A stretch of DNA of 64,000 nt from JAQVEM01 sp964603595 (GTDB taxonomy: Bacteria; Actinomycetota; Humimicrobiia; Humimicrobiales; Humimicrobiaceae). The stretch is from positions 186,001-250,000 of the forward strand of contig CAZRVN010000002.1 of the NCBI GenBank assembly GCA_964603595.1. Reading direction: 5' to 3'. Positions within the stretch are counted from its first letter, which is position 1, and every line of letters begins with the position of its first letter. A model generated the notes under the pieces. That model made no database searches. It was not told the DNA's origin and worked only from the letters and a program-made list of their open reading frames with translations. The translations under genes were made by a program, and so were the position numbers. Shown piece after piece: positions 9,344 to 17,568 of this stretch.

Positions 9344-10102
9344 ATGATTACAGAAATTAAAAGGTTAAATAAAAAGATAAGGGGATGCAGAAAGTGCAGG
9401 TTATCTGAAACCAGGATAAATGCTCTTTGCGGGGAAGGGAATATAAATGCCAGATTAATGTTAATTGCGCAGGCACCCGGGGAGAATGAAGACAGAGAAG
9501 GAAAGATGTTTATAGGACCTTCCGGTAAAGTCCTGGATGAGTTATTGGAAAAAGCAGGTGTTGATAGAGAAGAAATTTATATGACAAACCTTATTAAATG
9601 TATGCTGCCGGGATACAGGAAACCAAAGCAGGACGAGGTTGAAAGTTGCAGTAAATATCTGGATGAAGAAATAGATACAATAAATCCTGAGGTGCTGGTG
9701 CCGCTTGGATATTATGCTACTAAATACATATTTGGCAGGTATAATGTTCCATTGCCTTCAAAATTAGAATTTAATAATATTTATTCCAGGATCTTTTTAC
9801 TGGATAGTAAGAAAGTGTTCCCCCTGAAGCATCCTGCTGCTGTTCTATATAATGATTCTATTAAGGATGAGATGACAAAAAATTACAGTAAGTTAAAAGT
9901 GCTTTTATCTGAGTGTAAGTGGTATCAGGTTTGCCCTATGAAAAAGTTTTACGAGAGGGGGATGTTGAATAAAAAATGGGTAGAGTTATACTGTAAGGGA
10001 AACTGGGAAAGCTGCGTCCGTTATCAGATGGAAGAAAAAGGTGAGATGCACCCGGATTGTATGCTCCCGGACGGGTCTATTGATAAGAAGTTATATAAAT
10101 AG
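9344..10102 (+). CDS. Uracil-DNA glycosylase family 4 with Cys-rich C-terminal extension
   Basis: Removes uracil from DNA in base excision repair. Four cysteines for a 4Fe-4S cluster are C15, C18, C86 and C102. Motif A is AQAPGENED (43-51), followed by GPSGKVLDELL, and the C-terminal motif is HPAAVLY. Family 4 enzymes usually end soon after that motif at about 190 residues; here some 60 more follow with conserved-looking cysteines (CPMKKFYERG, YCKGNWESC, HPDCMLPDGS). The tail could bind metal or DNA. It is followed 17 bases later by a lipoprotein gene. Confidence 0.92.
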   Translation: MITEIKRLNKKIRGCRKCRLSETRINALCGEGNINARLMLIAQAPGENEDREGKMFIGPSGKVLDELLEKAGVDREEIYMTNLIKCMLPGYRKPKQDEVESCSKYLDEEIDTINPEVLVPLGYYATKYIFGRYNVPLPSKLEFNNIYSRIFLLDSKKVFPLKHPAAVLYNDSIKDEMTKNYSKLKVLLSECKWYQVCPMKKFYERGMLNKKWVELYCKGNWESCVRYQMEEKGEMHPDCMLPDGSIDKKLYK

Positions 10103-10119
10103 GATAAGGCAGCTATTAA

Positions 10120-10653
10120 ATGAAAAGATTTAAAAAAAGTTTAATAATTATGCTGGCAGTTATTCTATTTGGTCTATTAATGCTTTATTCTGGCTGCAGC
10201 GAAAAGGGGGCTTCTACAGAAATAAGTATAAGTGAAGCTGAAAGAATTATAAGGATAGATGCAGAAGGTAATGTCCTCCGTTATCAGGAAACGGTTTTAT
10301 GGGATGAAGAAAACTTTTCGGAAATTCTGGAAGATAAATCTGCTTTTTTTGATGTAAAAAAAGAGGAATTCGAGGAAGATTATGAAGCAGATGCCGGTAA
10401 TTTCGATATGGAATTTGTTGAAGATGAGAACTCTACGATTCTTAGCTGTGATGTATATGAAAAATTTAATGGGGAAAGATATGATTTCCTGTGGTTTTTG
10501 GATCCTTTAGGGCTGGATTTTCTTGACAGTCCTTTCCGGAAGTCAGAAAAGCAGCTTTCCTGGGGAAGTATGCTTAATGGAAAGCCAACCGTTATTATTT
10601 TAAATTTTTCTTTTTCTATTGATAACTGTCATGCACATGTCTGGGAAAAATAA
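10120..10653 (+). CDS. Putative lipoprotein, function unknown
   Basis: A 177-residue protein with basic N-terminus, hydrophobic helix and lipobox LYSGC near residue 26, so it should be a membrane-anchored lipoprotein. The mature part is acidic (EEFEEDYEADAGNFD) with alternating strands, a beta-sandwich-like pattern, and no family is recognised. It begins 17 bases after the uracil-DNA glycosylase gene and probably shares its transcript, with AAGGC as ribosome site. Confidence 0.65.
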   Translation: MKRFKKSLIIMLAVILFGLLMLYSGCSEKGASTEISISEAERIIRIDAEGNVLRYQETVLWDEENFSEILEDKSAFFDVKKEEFEEDYEADAGNFDMEFVEDENSTILSCDVYEKFNGERYDFLWFLDPLGLDFLDSPFRKSEKQLSWGSMLNGKPTVIILNFSFSIDNCHAHVWEK

Positions 10654-10698
10654 TAAAAAAGATTGTTAGTATGAAAGTTACAATTATTTATGATAAGG

Positions 10699-11082
10699 TC
10701 AGGACTGCTTTACTTCAAATAAATTGTCTGATCTGTCTTTTATAAAAACCAGGTCAGAGATATCTCTTTTTATAATAATTATGGGATAATTATTTTCCCT
10801 GGCTTTTTTTATTACCTGTTCCCTGTTGCTTACTGCTATACATACATGCCGGTAGTCTCTATGGCTGGTTTTATTGCTTTTAAAAAGTTCAATTGCAAAG
10901 TCATTCCTGCCAACTACAGTTACCTCGGTTTCTTTTTCAATGTTAAAAACTTTGCCTGATATCTCTTCTGGTAATGTAAACTTTTTTATAAGCTCAAGCC
11001 CCAGAATATCAATATAAAAGTCTTTTATTTCAGATAAATCATTTATAGTAAGAGCTACATGATTAAAAATTTTTTCTTCCAT
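10699..11082 (-). CDS. VOC (glyoxalase/bleomycin resistance) superfamily protein
   Basis: A 127-residue protein with the beta-alpha-beta-beta-beta pattern of the vicinal oxygen chelate fold, in two halves: NHVALTINDLSEIKDFYIDILGLEL and DYRHVCIAVSNREQVIKKA, ending FIKDRSDNLFEV. Metal ligands would be H8, E65-type, H and the C-terminal E. It may be a lyase, isomerase or dioxygenase; substrate is unknown. It converges with the lipoprotein gene and is divergent from D-lactate dehydrogenase. Confidence 0.82.
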   Translation of the reverse strand: MEEKIFNHVALTINDLSEIKDFYIDILGLELIKKFTLPEEISGKVFNIEKETEVTVVGRNDFAIELFKSNKTSHRDYRHVCIAVSNREQVIKKARENNYPIIIIKRDISDLVFIKDRSDNLFEVKQS

Positions 11083-11539
11083 AAAATTAACCTTATCTAG
11101 ATAAATTTTTATATTTCTTAAATGTTTTTTGAGTTTTTAGGTCCAAAGTTAGATATATTCTACAACAAAGTTTGTTAAGTTAAAACAGCTTTATGGAATA
11201 ATCCCAGAAAAAAATAAATATCGATTTGGCCGGGAGGTAAATAATAGAAAGGAAATGGAAAATAGATTTTTCCATTTCCTTTCTTACTAAAATAGTTTTT
11301 AATAAACTTAAGTTTTTTTAGCTCTATAAAATTTTATTTATTGTTTTTTTTATCTAAAATAAAAAAGAGGATACAATAATTAAGATAAGTGTAGTGGGCC
11401 GGGAGGTTCTGCAAAAATTTTGATTCTACAGGATATATAATGTATAGTGCAAATAGCTTTTAATATTGGTTTTGTTTCCTTGTGTAAAATGAATTTTATA
11501 GAAAGCTTTAGGCCGTAACTAAAGACTGCAAGGAGGGAA
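11083..11539. other. Intergenic region with long hairpin and paired GC-rich 11-mers
   Basis: 457 bases separate the divergent VOC and lactate dehydrogenase genes. The region is very AT-rich but contains a 17-bp perfect hairpin (11246-11284) and two copies of GGCCGGGAGGT at 11228-11238 and 11397-11407. A TATAAT at 11436-11441 could be the -10 of the dehydrogenase promoter, though no good -35 is seen. No coding sequence is recognised. Confidence 0.6.
11246..11284. repeat. 17-bp perfect inverted repeat / hairpin
   Basis: The arm AGAAAGGAAATGGAAAA (11246-11262) is exactly complementary to 11268-11284, around a 5-base loop TAGAT. Neither side has a strong T-run, so it is not a classical terminator. 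It could be an operator or a leader hairpin for the downstream dehydrogenase. Confidence 0.75.
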
Positions 11540-12595
11540 ATGGGATATAAAAACAAAAAAATTGCTTTCTTTGATGCTAAACCATACGACCGGAAATCAT
11601 TTGATAGTGTAAATAAGGATTTTGGTTTTGATATAACTTATTTTGATACACATCTTAATCCAAAAACTGTAGAGCTGGCTTATAATTTTGATGCTATATG
11701 CGCTTTTGTAAATGACACTATTGATAAAAAGGTTTTAGAGAGTTTGTATAAACATGATATTAAAGTAATTGCACTGCGCAGTGCCGGGTACAATAATGTT
11801 GATTTTAAGGCAGCTTTTGGTAGAGTTCACGTGGTTCGTGTCCCTGCTTATTCGCCTTATGCTGTTGCGGAACATGCCGCTGCATTGATTCTTGCATTAA
11901 ATCGTAAAACGCACAGGGCATATTACCGTATACGCGATGGAAATTTTTCGATCAATGGCCTGCTTGGATTTGATATGAACGGTAAAACAGCAGGAATTAT
12001 TGGAACAGGTAAGATAGGGAAGTGCCTTATTTCTATACTAAAGGGTTTTGGTATGAAAATTCTTGCCTACGATGTTTATAAAGATGAGAAATATGAGAAA
12101 GAGGCAGGTATAAAATACGTAGACCTTGACGAGCTTTTTAAAAAAGCGGATGTTATATCACTTCATTGCCCGCTTACCCCTGAAACTGAACATATGATTA
12201 ATGAAGATACCATAAAGAAGATGAAAGATGGAGTAATGATCATCAATACAGGAAGAGGCAAGCTGATAAATACCAGGGCACTGATAAAAATGCTCAAAAG
12301 TGGTAAATTGGGTTCGGCAGGGTTGGATGTTTATGAGGAGGAAGGGGAATATTTCTTTAAAGATTTCTCAACAGAAATGATATCCGATGATATACTTGCA
12401 AGACTTATGACTTTTCCAAATGTACTTATTACTTCCCACCAGGGATTTTTTACAGCTGAGGCCATCCATAATATTGCAGTAACTACTCTTGACAATATAA
12501 AGGAATTTTTTGATGGAGGTTACCTCAAGAATGAAATCTGCTATAAGTGTGATCTAAAAGAGTGTCTTAAGGATAAAAATCAGCGCTGTTTTTAG
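11540..12595 (+). CDS. D-lactate dehydrogenase / D-2-hydroxyacid dehydrogenase
   Basis: Cytosolic NAD-dependent reductase, most likely pyruvate to D-lactate in fermentation. The NAD-binding signature is GIIGTGKIGK (about 150-159); catalytic residues fit INTGRGKL (Arg), GLDVYEEEG (Glu) and ITSHQGFFT (His). The length of 351 is a little over the usual 330 because of a C-terminal tail with three extra cysteines (CYKCDLKEC and a final RCF). The ATG is preceded by AAGGAGG only 3 bases away, a strong but tight site. Rex, encoded at 28.7 kb, often represses such genes, but no clear Rex box is visible here. Confidence 0.92.
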   Translation: MGYKNKKIAFFDAKPYDRKSFDSVNKDFGFDITYFDTHLNPKTVELAYNFDAICAFVNDTIDKKVLESLYKHDIKVIALRSAGYNNVDFKAAFGRVHVVRVPAYSPYAVAEHAAALILALNRKTHRAYYRIRDGNFSINGLLGFDMNGKTAGIIGTGKIGKCLISILKGFGMKILAYDVYKDEKYEKEAGIKYVDLDELFKKADVISLHCPLTPETEHMINEDTIKKMKDGVMIINTGRGKLINTRALIKMLKSGKLGSAGLDVYEEEGEYFFKDFSTEMISDDILARLMTFPNVLITSHQGFFTAEAIHNIAVTTLDNIKEFFDGGYLKNEICYKCDLKECLKDKNQRCF

Positions 12596-12804
12596 TAATA
12601 AAAGATTTTTTAAATCAGTTGGGTCCGCAATAATACTTGAGTTATTTAATTTTAAGGTAATTATAATTTTTAACTTTTCTCTCTTTTTTTTATCTCGTAA
12701 ACTTGGCCATCACTAGAGCAATAATCTTTTCAAAAATTTAGGATTCTTTAGATTCAAAAAACCTTTTTAGAATTCTATTTTAAAAACTATTTTTGGATAC
12801 ATAA

Positions 12805-12833
12805 TTGATTTGTATTTTAAAGGTGTATATAAT
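12805..12833 (+). promoter_or_regulatory. Promoter of the protease/unknown/hydrolase block
   Basis: TTGATT (12805-12810), a 17-base spacer and a perfect TATAAT (12828-12833). This predicts a start near 12840 and a leader of about 130 bases before the protease ATG. Confidence 0.65.
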
Positions 12834-12901
12834 ATTAGTTATATATATTATATAAAAATAAATCTATGGAAAAATATAATTATCATATATTTCTAGTATC
12901 C

Positions 12902-12922
12902 AAAAGATTGTAACAATCTTTT
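12902..12922 (+). terminator. Leader hairpin with T tail, possible attenuator
   Basis: AAAAGATTG and CAATCTTTT pair over a TAA loop and run into TTTTTATATT. It lies between the promoter at 12805 and the protease start. It might attenuate transcription, or be an operator palindrome. The stem is AT-rich, so terminator strength is doubtful. Confidence 0.4.
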
Positions 12923-12973
12923 TATATTCAATCGTTTTTAATCATTAGCCAGGGTCTAGAAGAAGGTATATTG

Positions 12974-14158
12974 ATGAGCAAACAAAAAAAGAAATCTCAT
13001 CAGAAAATAAAAACCGCACCATTTCCTCTGACTGAAAAACAACTGCTTAAAGAGATTAAGCCCAGAAAACCCTTAAAAGCTATTAAAGATTTTGCATATG
13101 ATTTAGATATCAGAATTGCTTCATCGGGAAAGCTTGAGGTATTTTCAGAATTATCTTCAGAGGGAGTTAAAGCTCCATTAAAACATAAGACAGCAAATGG
13201 TGAAAAATTAGGCAAGAGCACCAGGGTTAAAGTTAGAATTAAACCAGTACAGCTCGGCACGCATGTTTTCCCTTCCGATATACAGGGGTCTACAGTCAAG
13301 ACACCCAGAGTAACAGATAAGATGATAAGTGATGCAAAATTGGGATTACCCGATTTGAGCGGTTATCTGCCTGACCATCTTCCATTGAGTCCTGTCCCAT
13401 TAAAAATTACCAGAGATTTCATAGTTCCTAAATTTATTAGCGATAAACCCGGAGTTAAAGGATATCACAGAGCAACAACCATTTTCTCTCCGGATAATAG
13501 GTACATTTTTTTAGATACATCCTTTCCCTGGTGTACAGTAGGGAGAGTGGACACTGCCGGAGGATATGCAAGTGGCGTCCTCATTGGGCCAAGACATCTT
13601 TTAACAGTAAGTCATGTTATAGTTTGGGGTTCTGGCAATACAAGTGGATGGGTTCGATTCAGGCCTTCGTATTTTGATGGTAGTACACCTTTTGGAGAGG
13701 CCTGGGCTATCAGATGGTATGCATATAAAAAGGTATATGGACCTACGCTAAGCCGCTCGGAAGGAAGGCAGGATTATGTTGTTCTGGTGCTTGATCGCCG
13801 CCTCGGGGATACATGCGGCTGGATGGGTTCACGAACATATTCTGATTCATGGGATCATGAAAGATACTGGCGCCATATCGGTTATCCTGGAGATCTGGCG
13901 GCAGGACAACGCCCTTCCTATGAAAGAGATATCGCACTTGATGGATCATTCTGGGATGCAAGGAGCCACCAGCGTATCTGGCACCGGGGAGATGTATGGC
14001 CAGGTCAATCCGGAGGTCCATTTTTTGCCTGGTGGTCTGGTGAATCATGGCCGAGAGTGGTTTCGGTACAGAGTGGCCAGAGTTCTGATGAAAACAGTGC
14101 CAGCGGAGGCGGCCGAATGGTTGATTTGATTATACAGGCCAGAGAAGAATATCCATAA
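12974..14158 (+). CDS. V8/trypsin-like serine protease without signal peptide
   Basis: Chymotrypsin-fold endopeptidase. From ATG 12974 (AGAAGG 7 bases before; a TTG just upstream is less likely) the catalytic triad is H214 in LLTVSHVI, D267 in GRQDYVVLVL and S346 in PGQSGGPFF. About 180 residues precede the protease domain: a lysine-rich start (MSKQKKKSHQKIK), then a possible prodomain with LGTHVFPSDIQG. There is no signal peptide or membrane helix, which is odd for this family. The 3' half uses more GC-rich codons (Arg CGC/CGG) than neighbouring genes, a sign of transfer. Two further signal-less proteins follow in the same direction. Confidence 0.88.
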   Translation: MSKQKKKSHQKIKTAPFPLTEKQLLKEIKPRKPLKAIKDFAYDLDIRIASSGKLEVFSELSSEGVKAPLKHKTANGEKLGKSTRVKVRIKPVQLGTHVFPSDIQGSTVKTPRVTDKMISDAKLGLPDLSGYLPDHLPLSPVPLKITRDFIVPKFISDKPGVKGYHRATTIFSPDNRYIFLDTSFPWCTVGRVDTAGGYASGVLIGPRHLLTVSHVIVWGSGNTSGWVRFRPSYFDGSTPFGEAWAIRWYAYKKVYGPTLSRSEGRQDYVVLVLDRRLGDTCGWMGSRTYSDSWDHERYWRHIGYPGDLAAGQRPSYERDIALDGSFWDARSHQRIWHRGDVWPGQSGGPFFAWWSGESWPRVVSVQSGQSSDENSASGGGRMVDLIIQAREEYP

Positions 14159-14257
14159 TTATTGATAAAATAAATTGTATGTTAAGAATTTCATATTAAA
14201 AGTGGCTAAGCTCCACTATAAATGCCATTTAAATTTATTGAATAAGGAGGAGAAATC

Positions 14258-15865
14258 ATGACAAATAAAAATGATCCTATGATTAAGCTTGAACCGGGAG
14301 GCAAGGCTCCAATCCTAAGTTATAATGTTCCGGAACCTACATCTTACAGTGGGAGTAATTATATTGAGCTTGATATTCCGCAGGCTTATTTTAAGACGAA
14401 TACCAAACAAATACCAATAGTAACGCTAGCAAAAGTTCTTTCAGGCGCAGATCAAACGTCTGTGAAGAACCAGGTCTCCCGTGCAATGAAAACTGGATTT
14501 TATGATTCTCAACTTTTTGGGAATATCAGAATGGATACCGTAAATGTGCATGCAATTGAAAAACAAAATCCTGGTATGACTGTAAAGGCCAACCAGCCTG
14601 TTGATATTCAGCTTGAGAACCTGAATGCAGATATAGTTACAGGAAGATTAATGAATAAAGAGATTTTAAATATATACCAGACAATGTTTGGTACTTACAC
14701 GTACAATTTTGTCCCGGAGCCGCAAAAAACACGACCGAGACTAATGCTTGTGGAAACATATCGCCTTTCTTCATATCTTGGTAATTATGGTGCAGGCAGG
14801 ACTATAAAGACTTTCTCTCTCCTGCCGGGAGAAAAAACAACTATCAGTGTGGAGACATACACAAAAACGGAATCAACCACAAAAAGTGCTTCCAGTATTT
14901 TTGATTCCTTTTCAAACGAGAGCTCTGATGACTTTGAGAAATCGCTCCAGAAGGAGCAGTCTAATAAGTCTGCTTATAATGAAACCTTTTCTTATCATGC
15001 TGAAGCAGAGGCGAAAGCCAGCTGGGGCTGGGGAAGTGCTAAAGTAAGTGGTGGAGTAAAAGGAGGTTCTAACTCCGCCCGTGAAGAATTTGCCAAGAAT
15101 GCCTCAAGTGCAACATCCAAGCACGCTGCGAAAGCTTCTGCAAAAAGAGATGTTAAAATTGATACTAGTTATGAGGTCAAGGAAAAGACAGGCGTAGAAA
15201 CTTCGATACAGCGTGAAATAGAGAATATAAATGTAAGCAGGACGCTTAACTTTGTTTTTCGACAGATGAATCAGGAATTTATTACACTTCTTCACCTGGT
15301 AGATGTACGGGTGGCTTTTTTCAATGGTTTCACAAAATCTTACGAAGAAGTGAGTATTCCTGATCTCGATTCATTACTGAATAAGGTACTTATAGCATCA
15401 AAAGTGAATGAGGTTAGAAAATCGATTGTTGACGAATTAACGTATATTTATGACTATGAGGATAAGAGCTGCAGCTTTATAGAGGAAAAAAAGGTAAAAG
15501 ATAAAAATGGTACTGTTACCCATAAATATTTAAGGGTAAAGAAAGATGAAGTATCAAAATATAAGGATAAGGCAACCACTACCGAGATTGCGGTTCCCGG
15601 TATAATACTTTCAGCTAAAAAGTATGTGCTTCGGACTGAAGGTATAATAGTTGATGCATTGCTTGGCCAGGGTAATGCTCTGGATGAATATTCAAACAGG
15701 CTGCAGGAGGAAACTAACCGGGCAAAGACTCTTGCTAACGATCTGCAGGTAGCGAAAATTAAACGTGAAGAAATGGGACAAAAAATAATAAAAGATAAGG
15801 ATGAAACTGCTGCTGAAATTTATAAAAAAATTTTCATTCCACCTGTAGAAGTTGAAAGTGAATAA
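14258..15865 (+). CDS. 535-residue protein of unknown function, Ser/Ala-rich centre and C-terminal coiled coil
   Basis: I recognise no named family. AAGGAGG gives a strong ribosome site. The N-terminal 200 residues look strand-rich (NYIELDIPQAYF, VDIQLENLNADIVTG). A conserved-looking core follows, LSSYLGNYGAGRTIKTFSLLP then GEKTTISVETYTKTEST. Residues 210-310 are rich in Ser, Ala, Lys and Glu with SWGWGSAKVSGGVKGG, probably extended or helical. INVSRTLNFVFRQMNQEF and LLHLVDVRVAFFNG come next, and a predicted coiled coil lies near 480-510. No signal peptide and no clear membrane helix. It is flanked by the protease and the glycoside hydrolase, with TAA 13 bases before the next ATG. A structural, pore-forming or surface-attached role is only a guess. 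Confidence 0.8.
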   Translation: MTNKNDPMIKLEPGGKAPILSYNVPEPTSYSGSNYIELDIPQAYFKTNTKQIPIVTLAKVLSGADQTSVKNQVSRAMKTGFYDSQLFGNIRMDTVNVHAIEKQNPGMTVKANQPVDIQLENLNADIVTGRLMNKEILNIYQTMFGTYTYNFVPEPQKTRPRLMLVETYRLSSYLGNYGAGRTIKTFSLLPGEKTTISVETYTKTESTTKSASSIFDSFSNESSDDFEKSLQKEQSNKSAYNETFSYHAEAEAKASWGWGSAKVSGGVKGGSNSAREEFAKNASSATSKHAAKASAKRDVKIDTSYEVKEKTGVETSIQREIENINVSRTLNFVFRQMNQEFITLLHLVDVRVAFFNGFTKSYEEVSIPDLDSLLNKVLIASKVNEVRKSIVDELTYIYDYEDKSCSFIEEKKVKDKNGTVTHKYLRVKKDEVSKYKDKATTTEIAVPGIILSAKKYVLRTEGIIVDALLGQGNALDEYSNRLQEETNRAKTLANDLQVAKIKREEMGQKIIKDKDETAAEIYKKIFIPPVEVESE

Positions 15866-15878
15866 TGGGGGCATATCT

Positions 15879-17039
15879 ATGTTTAACAAAGAAGTAACCC
15901 CGCAGACTCCCATGGGTGATACCGGTAAGATTCTAACCACTGCTCCTATTGGAAGGGATGGCAGGGTGGCGTATAAAGCAGTACCTAAGGGAAAAGGAAC
16001 TTTAGCTACTCCTACCAGTACTTTAATTAAAGTCGGGATTAATTATCCATGGAAAAATTATGGGTGGGATTTTGGCAATTCTCCTACAGGGTGGAGCAGA
16101 ACTAACTGGAAAAGCGAAATTGAGAAGGACATTAAAGAATTAAAGAGTCTTGGTATTTTTGCTGTAAGATGGTTCCTTCTTTCTGATGGTTTGGTTTATG
16201 GCATAGGGAAACATGCACCCCATAAGGATTCGGATCCAAAACGAAAAGGACAGTGGCGGTTTGATGACCCGCCAGAGTTAAAGAAATATTCCGGTATTGG
16301 AGACTATTCGCAGATTAAGGAAGACTTTAAATGGTTATTGAGTTTGATGAACAAATATAATATGAAAATCGTCCCTTCGCTAATTGATTTTCATTGGTGT
16401 TTTCCGGGCAATCCCACAAAAGTAGCCGGTTCTGTAAAATGTGGGCGCTCTGATATTTTAAACGATAGTTCCAAAAGGAAGAAATTCTTTGACAGAGTAT
16501 TAACTCCTCTGCTGAATATATCGAAAAATTACAAAGGTGCAATCTATGCCTGGGAAATAATAAACGAACCCGAGTGGGTGACTGAAGGTGATCCAAATGG
16601 AGATACCGGGAATAAAACGGTTAAGATGGTTAACATGAAGGCATTTATCAAGGAAGGTATAGGACGCATAAATGCGGCTAAGTTCAAATCGACAGCAGGT
16701 CTTGCAAAAGCGGGTACTTTTAAAAATAGTAGCTGGGATTACTTTAATCTGGGAATAACACTTCATCAGTTTCATTATTATCCTAAAGGTGAAACTCTTC
16801 CGGTCCACACTTTCTCTAAAAATTATCCATGTTTTATTGGCGAGTTTGCTACGGCACAGCAAAAGTCATATGATTGGCCTGAACTTAAAACTGATCAGAG
16901 CGTGTATGCGCGGCTGAAGTTAGTTGAAAAAAAGAAGTACCCCTGTGCTTTTCCCTGGTCGGTTAATGCGAACGATAAAGCCACTGAATGGTTGCAAGGC
17001 ACTAAAGACTCGATTCTGAAATATACATCGGGAAAATAA
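15879..17039 (+). CDS. Cellulase-like clan-A glycoside hydrolase (GH5-like) without signal peptide
   Basis: TIM-barrel glycosidase. The acid/base Glu is in YAWEIINEPEW and the nucleophile Glu in CFIGEFAT; RWFLLSDG and HQFHYYPKG match substrate-cleft strands. A TTG at 15852 overlaps the previous gene; ATG 15879 with GGGGG upstream is chosen (386 residues). The first 45 residues are low in structure (TPQTPMGDTGKIL) and not a signal peptide. Together with the preceding protease and 535-residue protein it forms one transcription unit under the 12805 promoter. Substrate is not known; beta-mannan or beta-glucan are possible. Confidence 0.85.
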   Translation: MFNKEVTPQTPMGDTGKILTTAPIGRDGRVAYKAVPKGKGTLATPTSTLIKVGINYPWKNYGWDFGNSPTGWSRTNWKSEIEKDIKELKSLGIFAVRWFLLSDGLVYGIGKHAPHKDSDPKRKGQWRFDDPPELKKYSGIGDYSQIKEDFKWLLSLMNKYNMKIVPSLIDFHWCFPGNPTKVAGSVKCGRSDILNDSSKRKKFFDRVLTPLLNISKNYKGAIYAWEIINEPEWVTEGDPNGDTGNKTVKMVNMKAFIKEGIGRINAAKFKSTAGLAKAGTFKNSSWDYFNLGITLHQFHYYPKGETLPVHTFSKNYPCFIGEFATAQQKSYDWPELKTDQSVYARLKLVEKKKYPCAFPWSVNANDKATEWLQGTKDSILKYTSGK

Positions 17040-17568
17040 TTGATGTGTGTGGATAAGCACAAACGATTTATCCTGCTTTGATACGTTATTGTATTAATAA
17101 CGGTTGGCCATAATTGTAGAATTAAATAGAATGTTCATTTTTTTAAAAAAGCTAGATATGTCTTCTTTTTGTCTGGTTAATATTAATAAAATAGCAATAA
17201 TGGCAGGACTTAATCCTCCAATACTGTATAGGAGTGAATTCGGGAAATCATAAATTCCACCTTTAAATAAAAGTATGGAAAACTAACTAGCATAGTTGAT
17301 AAGTAATGTTCCAATAAAGAATATGCATAAATTTAATTTGTTTGATTTTTAATGCAACATTATGATTTTCTCATTTTTAAAGGTTTTCATGTATTATATT
17401 ATTAATTATGGCTTTGATGAACATTTAAATTTAAAAAAGGGCTGGGATGAAATATCAAACAGGTTATAAATTGACTAATTAAAGCTAACAAGTAGAGCTA
17501 AAACTGATATAATGTATTTTACTCTGGGTAAATTAATAAAAAGTAATACAGTAAAATAAGAGGAGATT
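17040..17568. other. Intergenic region holding a protease relic
   Basis: 529 bases. The left half contains a minus-strand fragment of a CPBP-type membrane protease (17094-17285, separate entry). The right half is AT-rich with a TATAAT at about 17509 before the next lipoprotein gene but no matching -35. Confidence 0.5.
17094..17285 (-). pseudogene. Relic of a CPBP/CAAX-family membrane protease
   Basis: Read on the minus strand this gives LFKGGIYDFPNSLLYSIGG and then LSPAIIAILLILTRQKEDISSFFKKM before a TAA at 17094-17096. The GG-L-S-PAI-A-I-L pattern followed by a basic loop and amphipathic FFKKM is typical of the second helix region of CPBP intramembrane proteases. An in-frame TAG lies just upstream, there is no start codon and the catalytic EE-x3-R motif is absent, so this is a decayed fragment. 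The assignment rests on pattern memory, not a search. Confidence 0.45.

Larger units (their letters stand above)
12596..12973. other. AT-rich intergenic region with promoter and leader hairpin
   Basis: No gene is seen. The left 200 bases hold nothing recognisable. The right part holds a good sigma-70-type promoter (12805-12833), an all-AT inverted repeat just after the -10 and a hairpin at 12902-12922, all reading towards the protease gene. Confidence 0.6.

Noticed and set aside
11470..11510. Rex operator upstream of D-lactate dehydrogenase
   Set aside because: TTGTGTAAAAT...ATTTTATAG is only partly palindromic and does not match the Rex box well.
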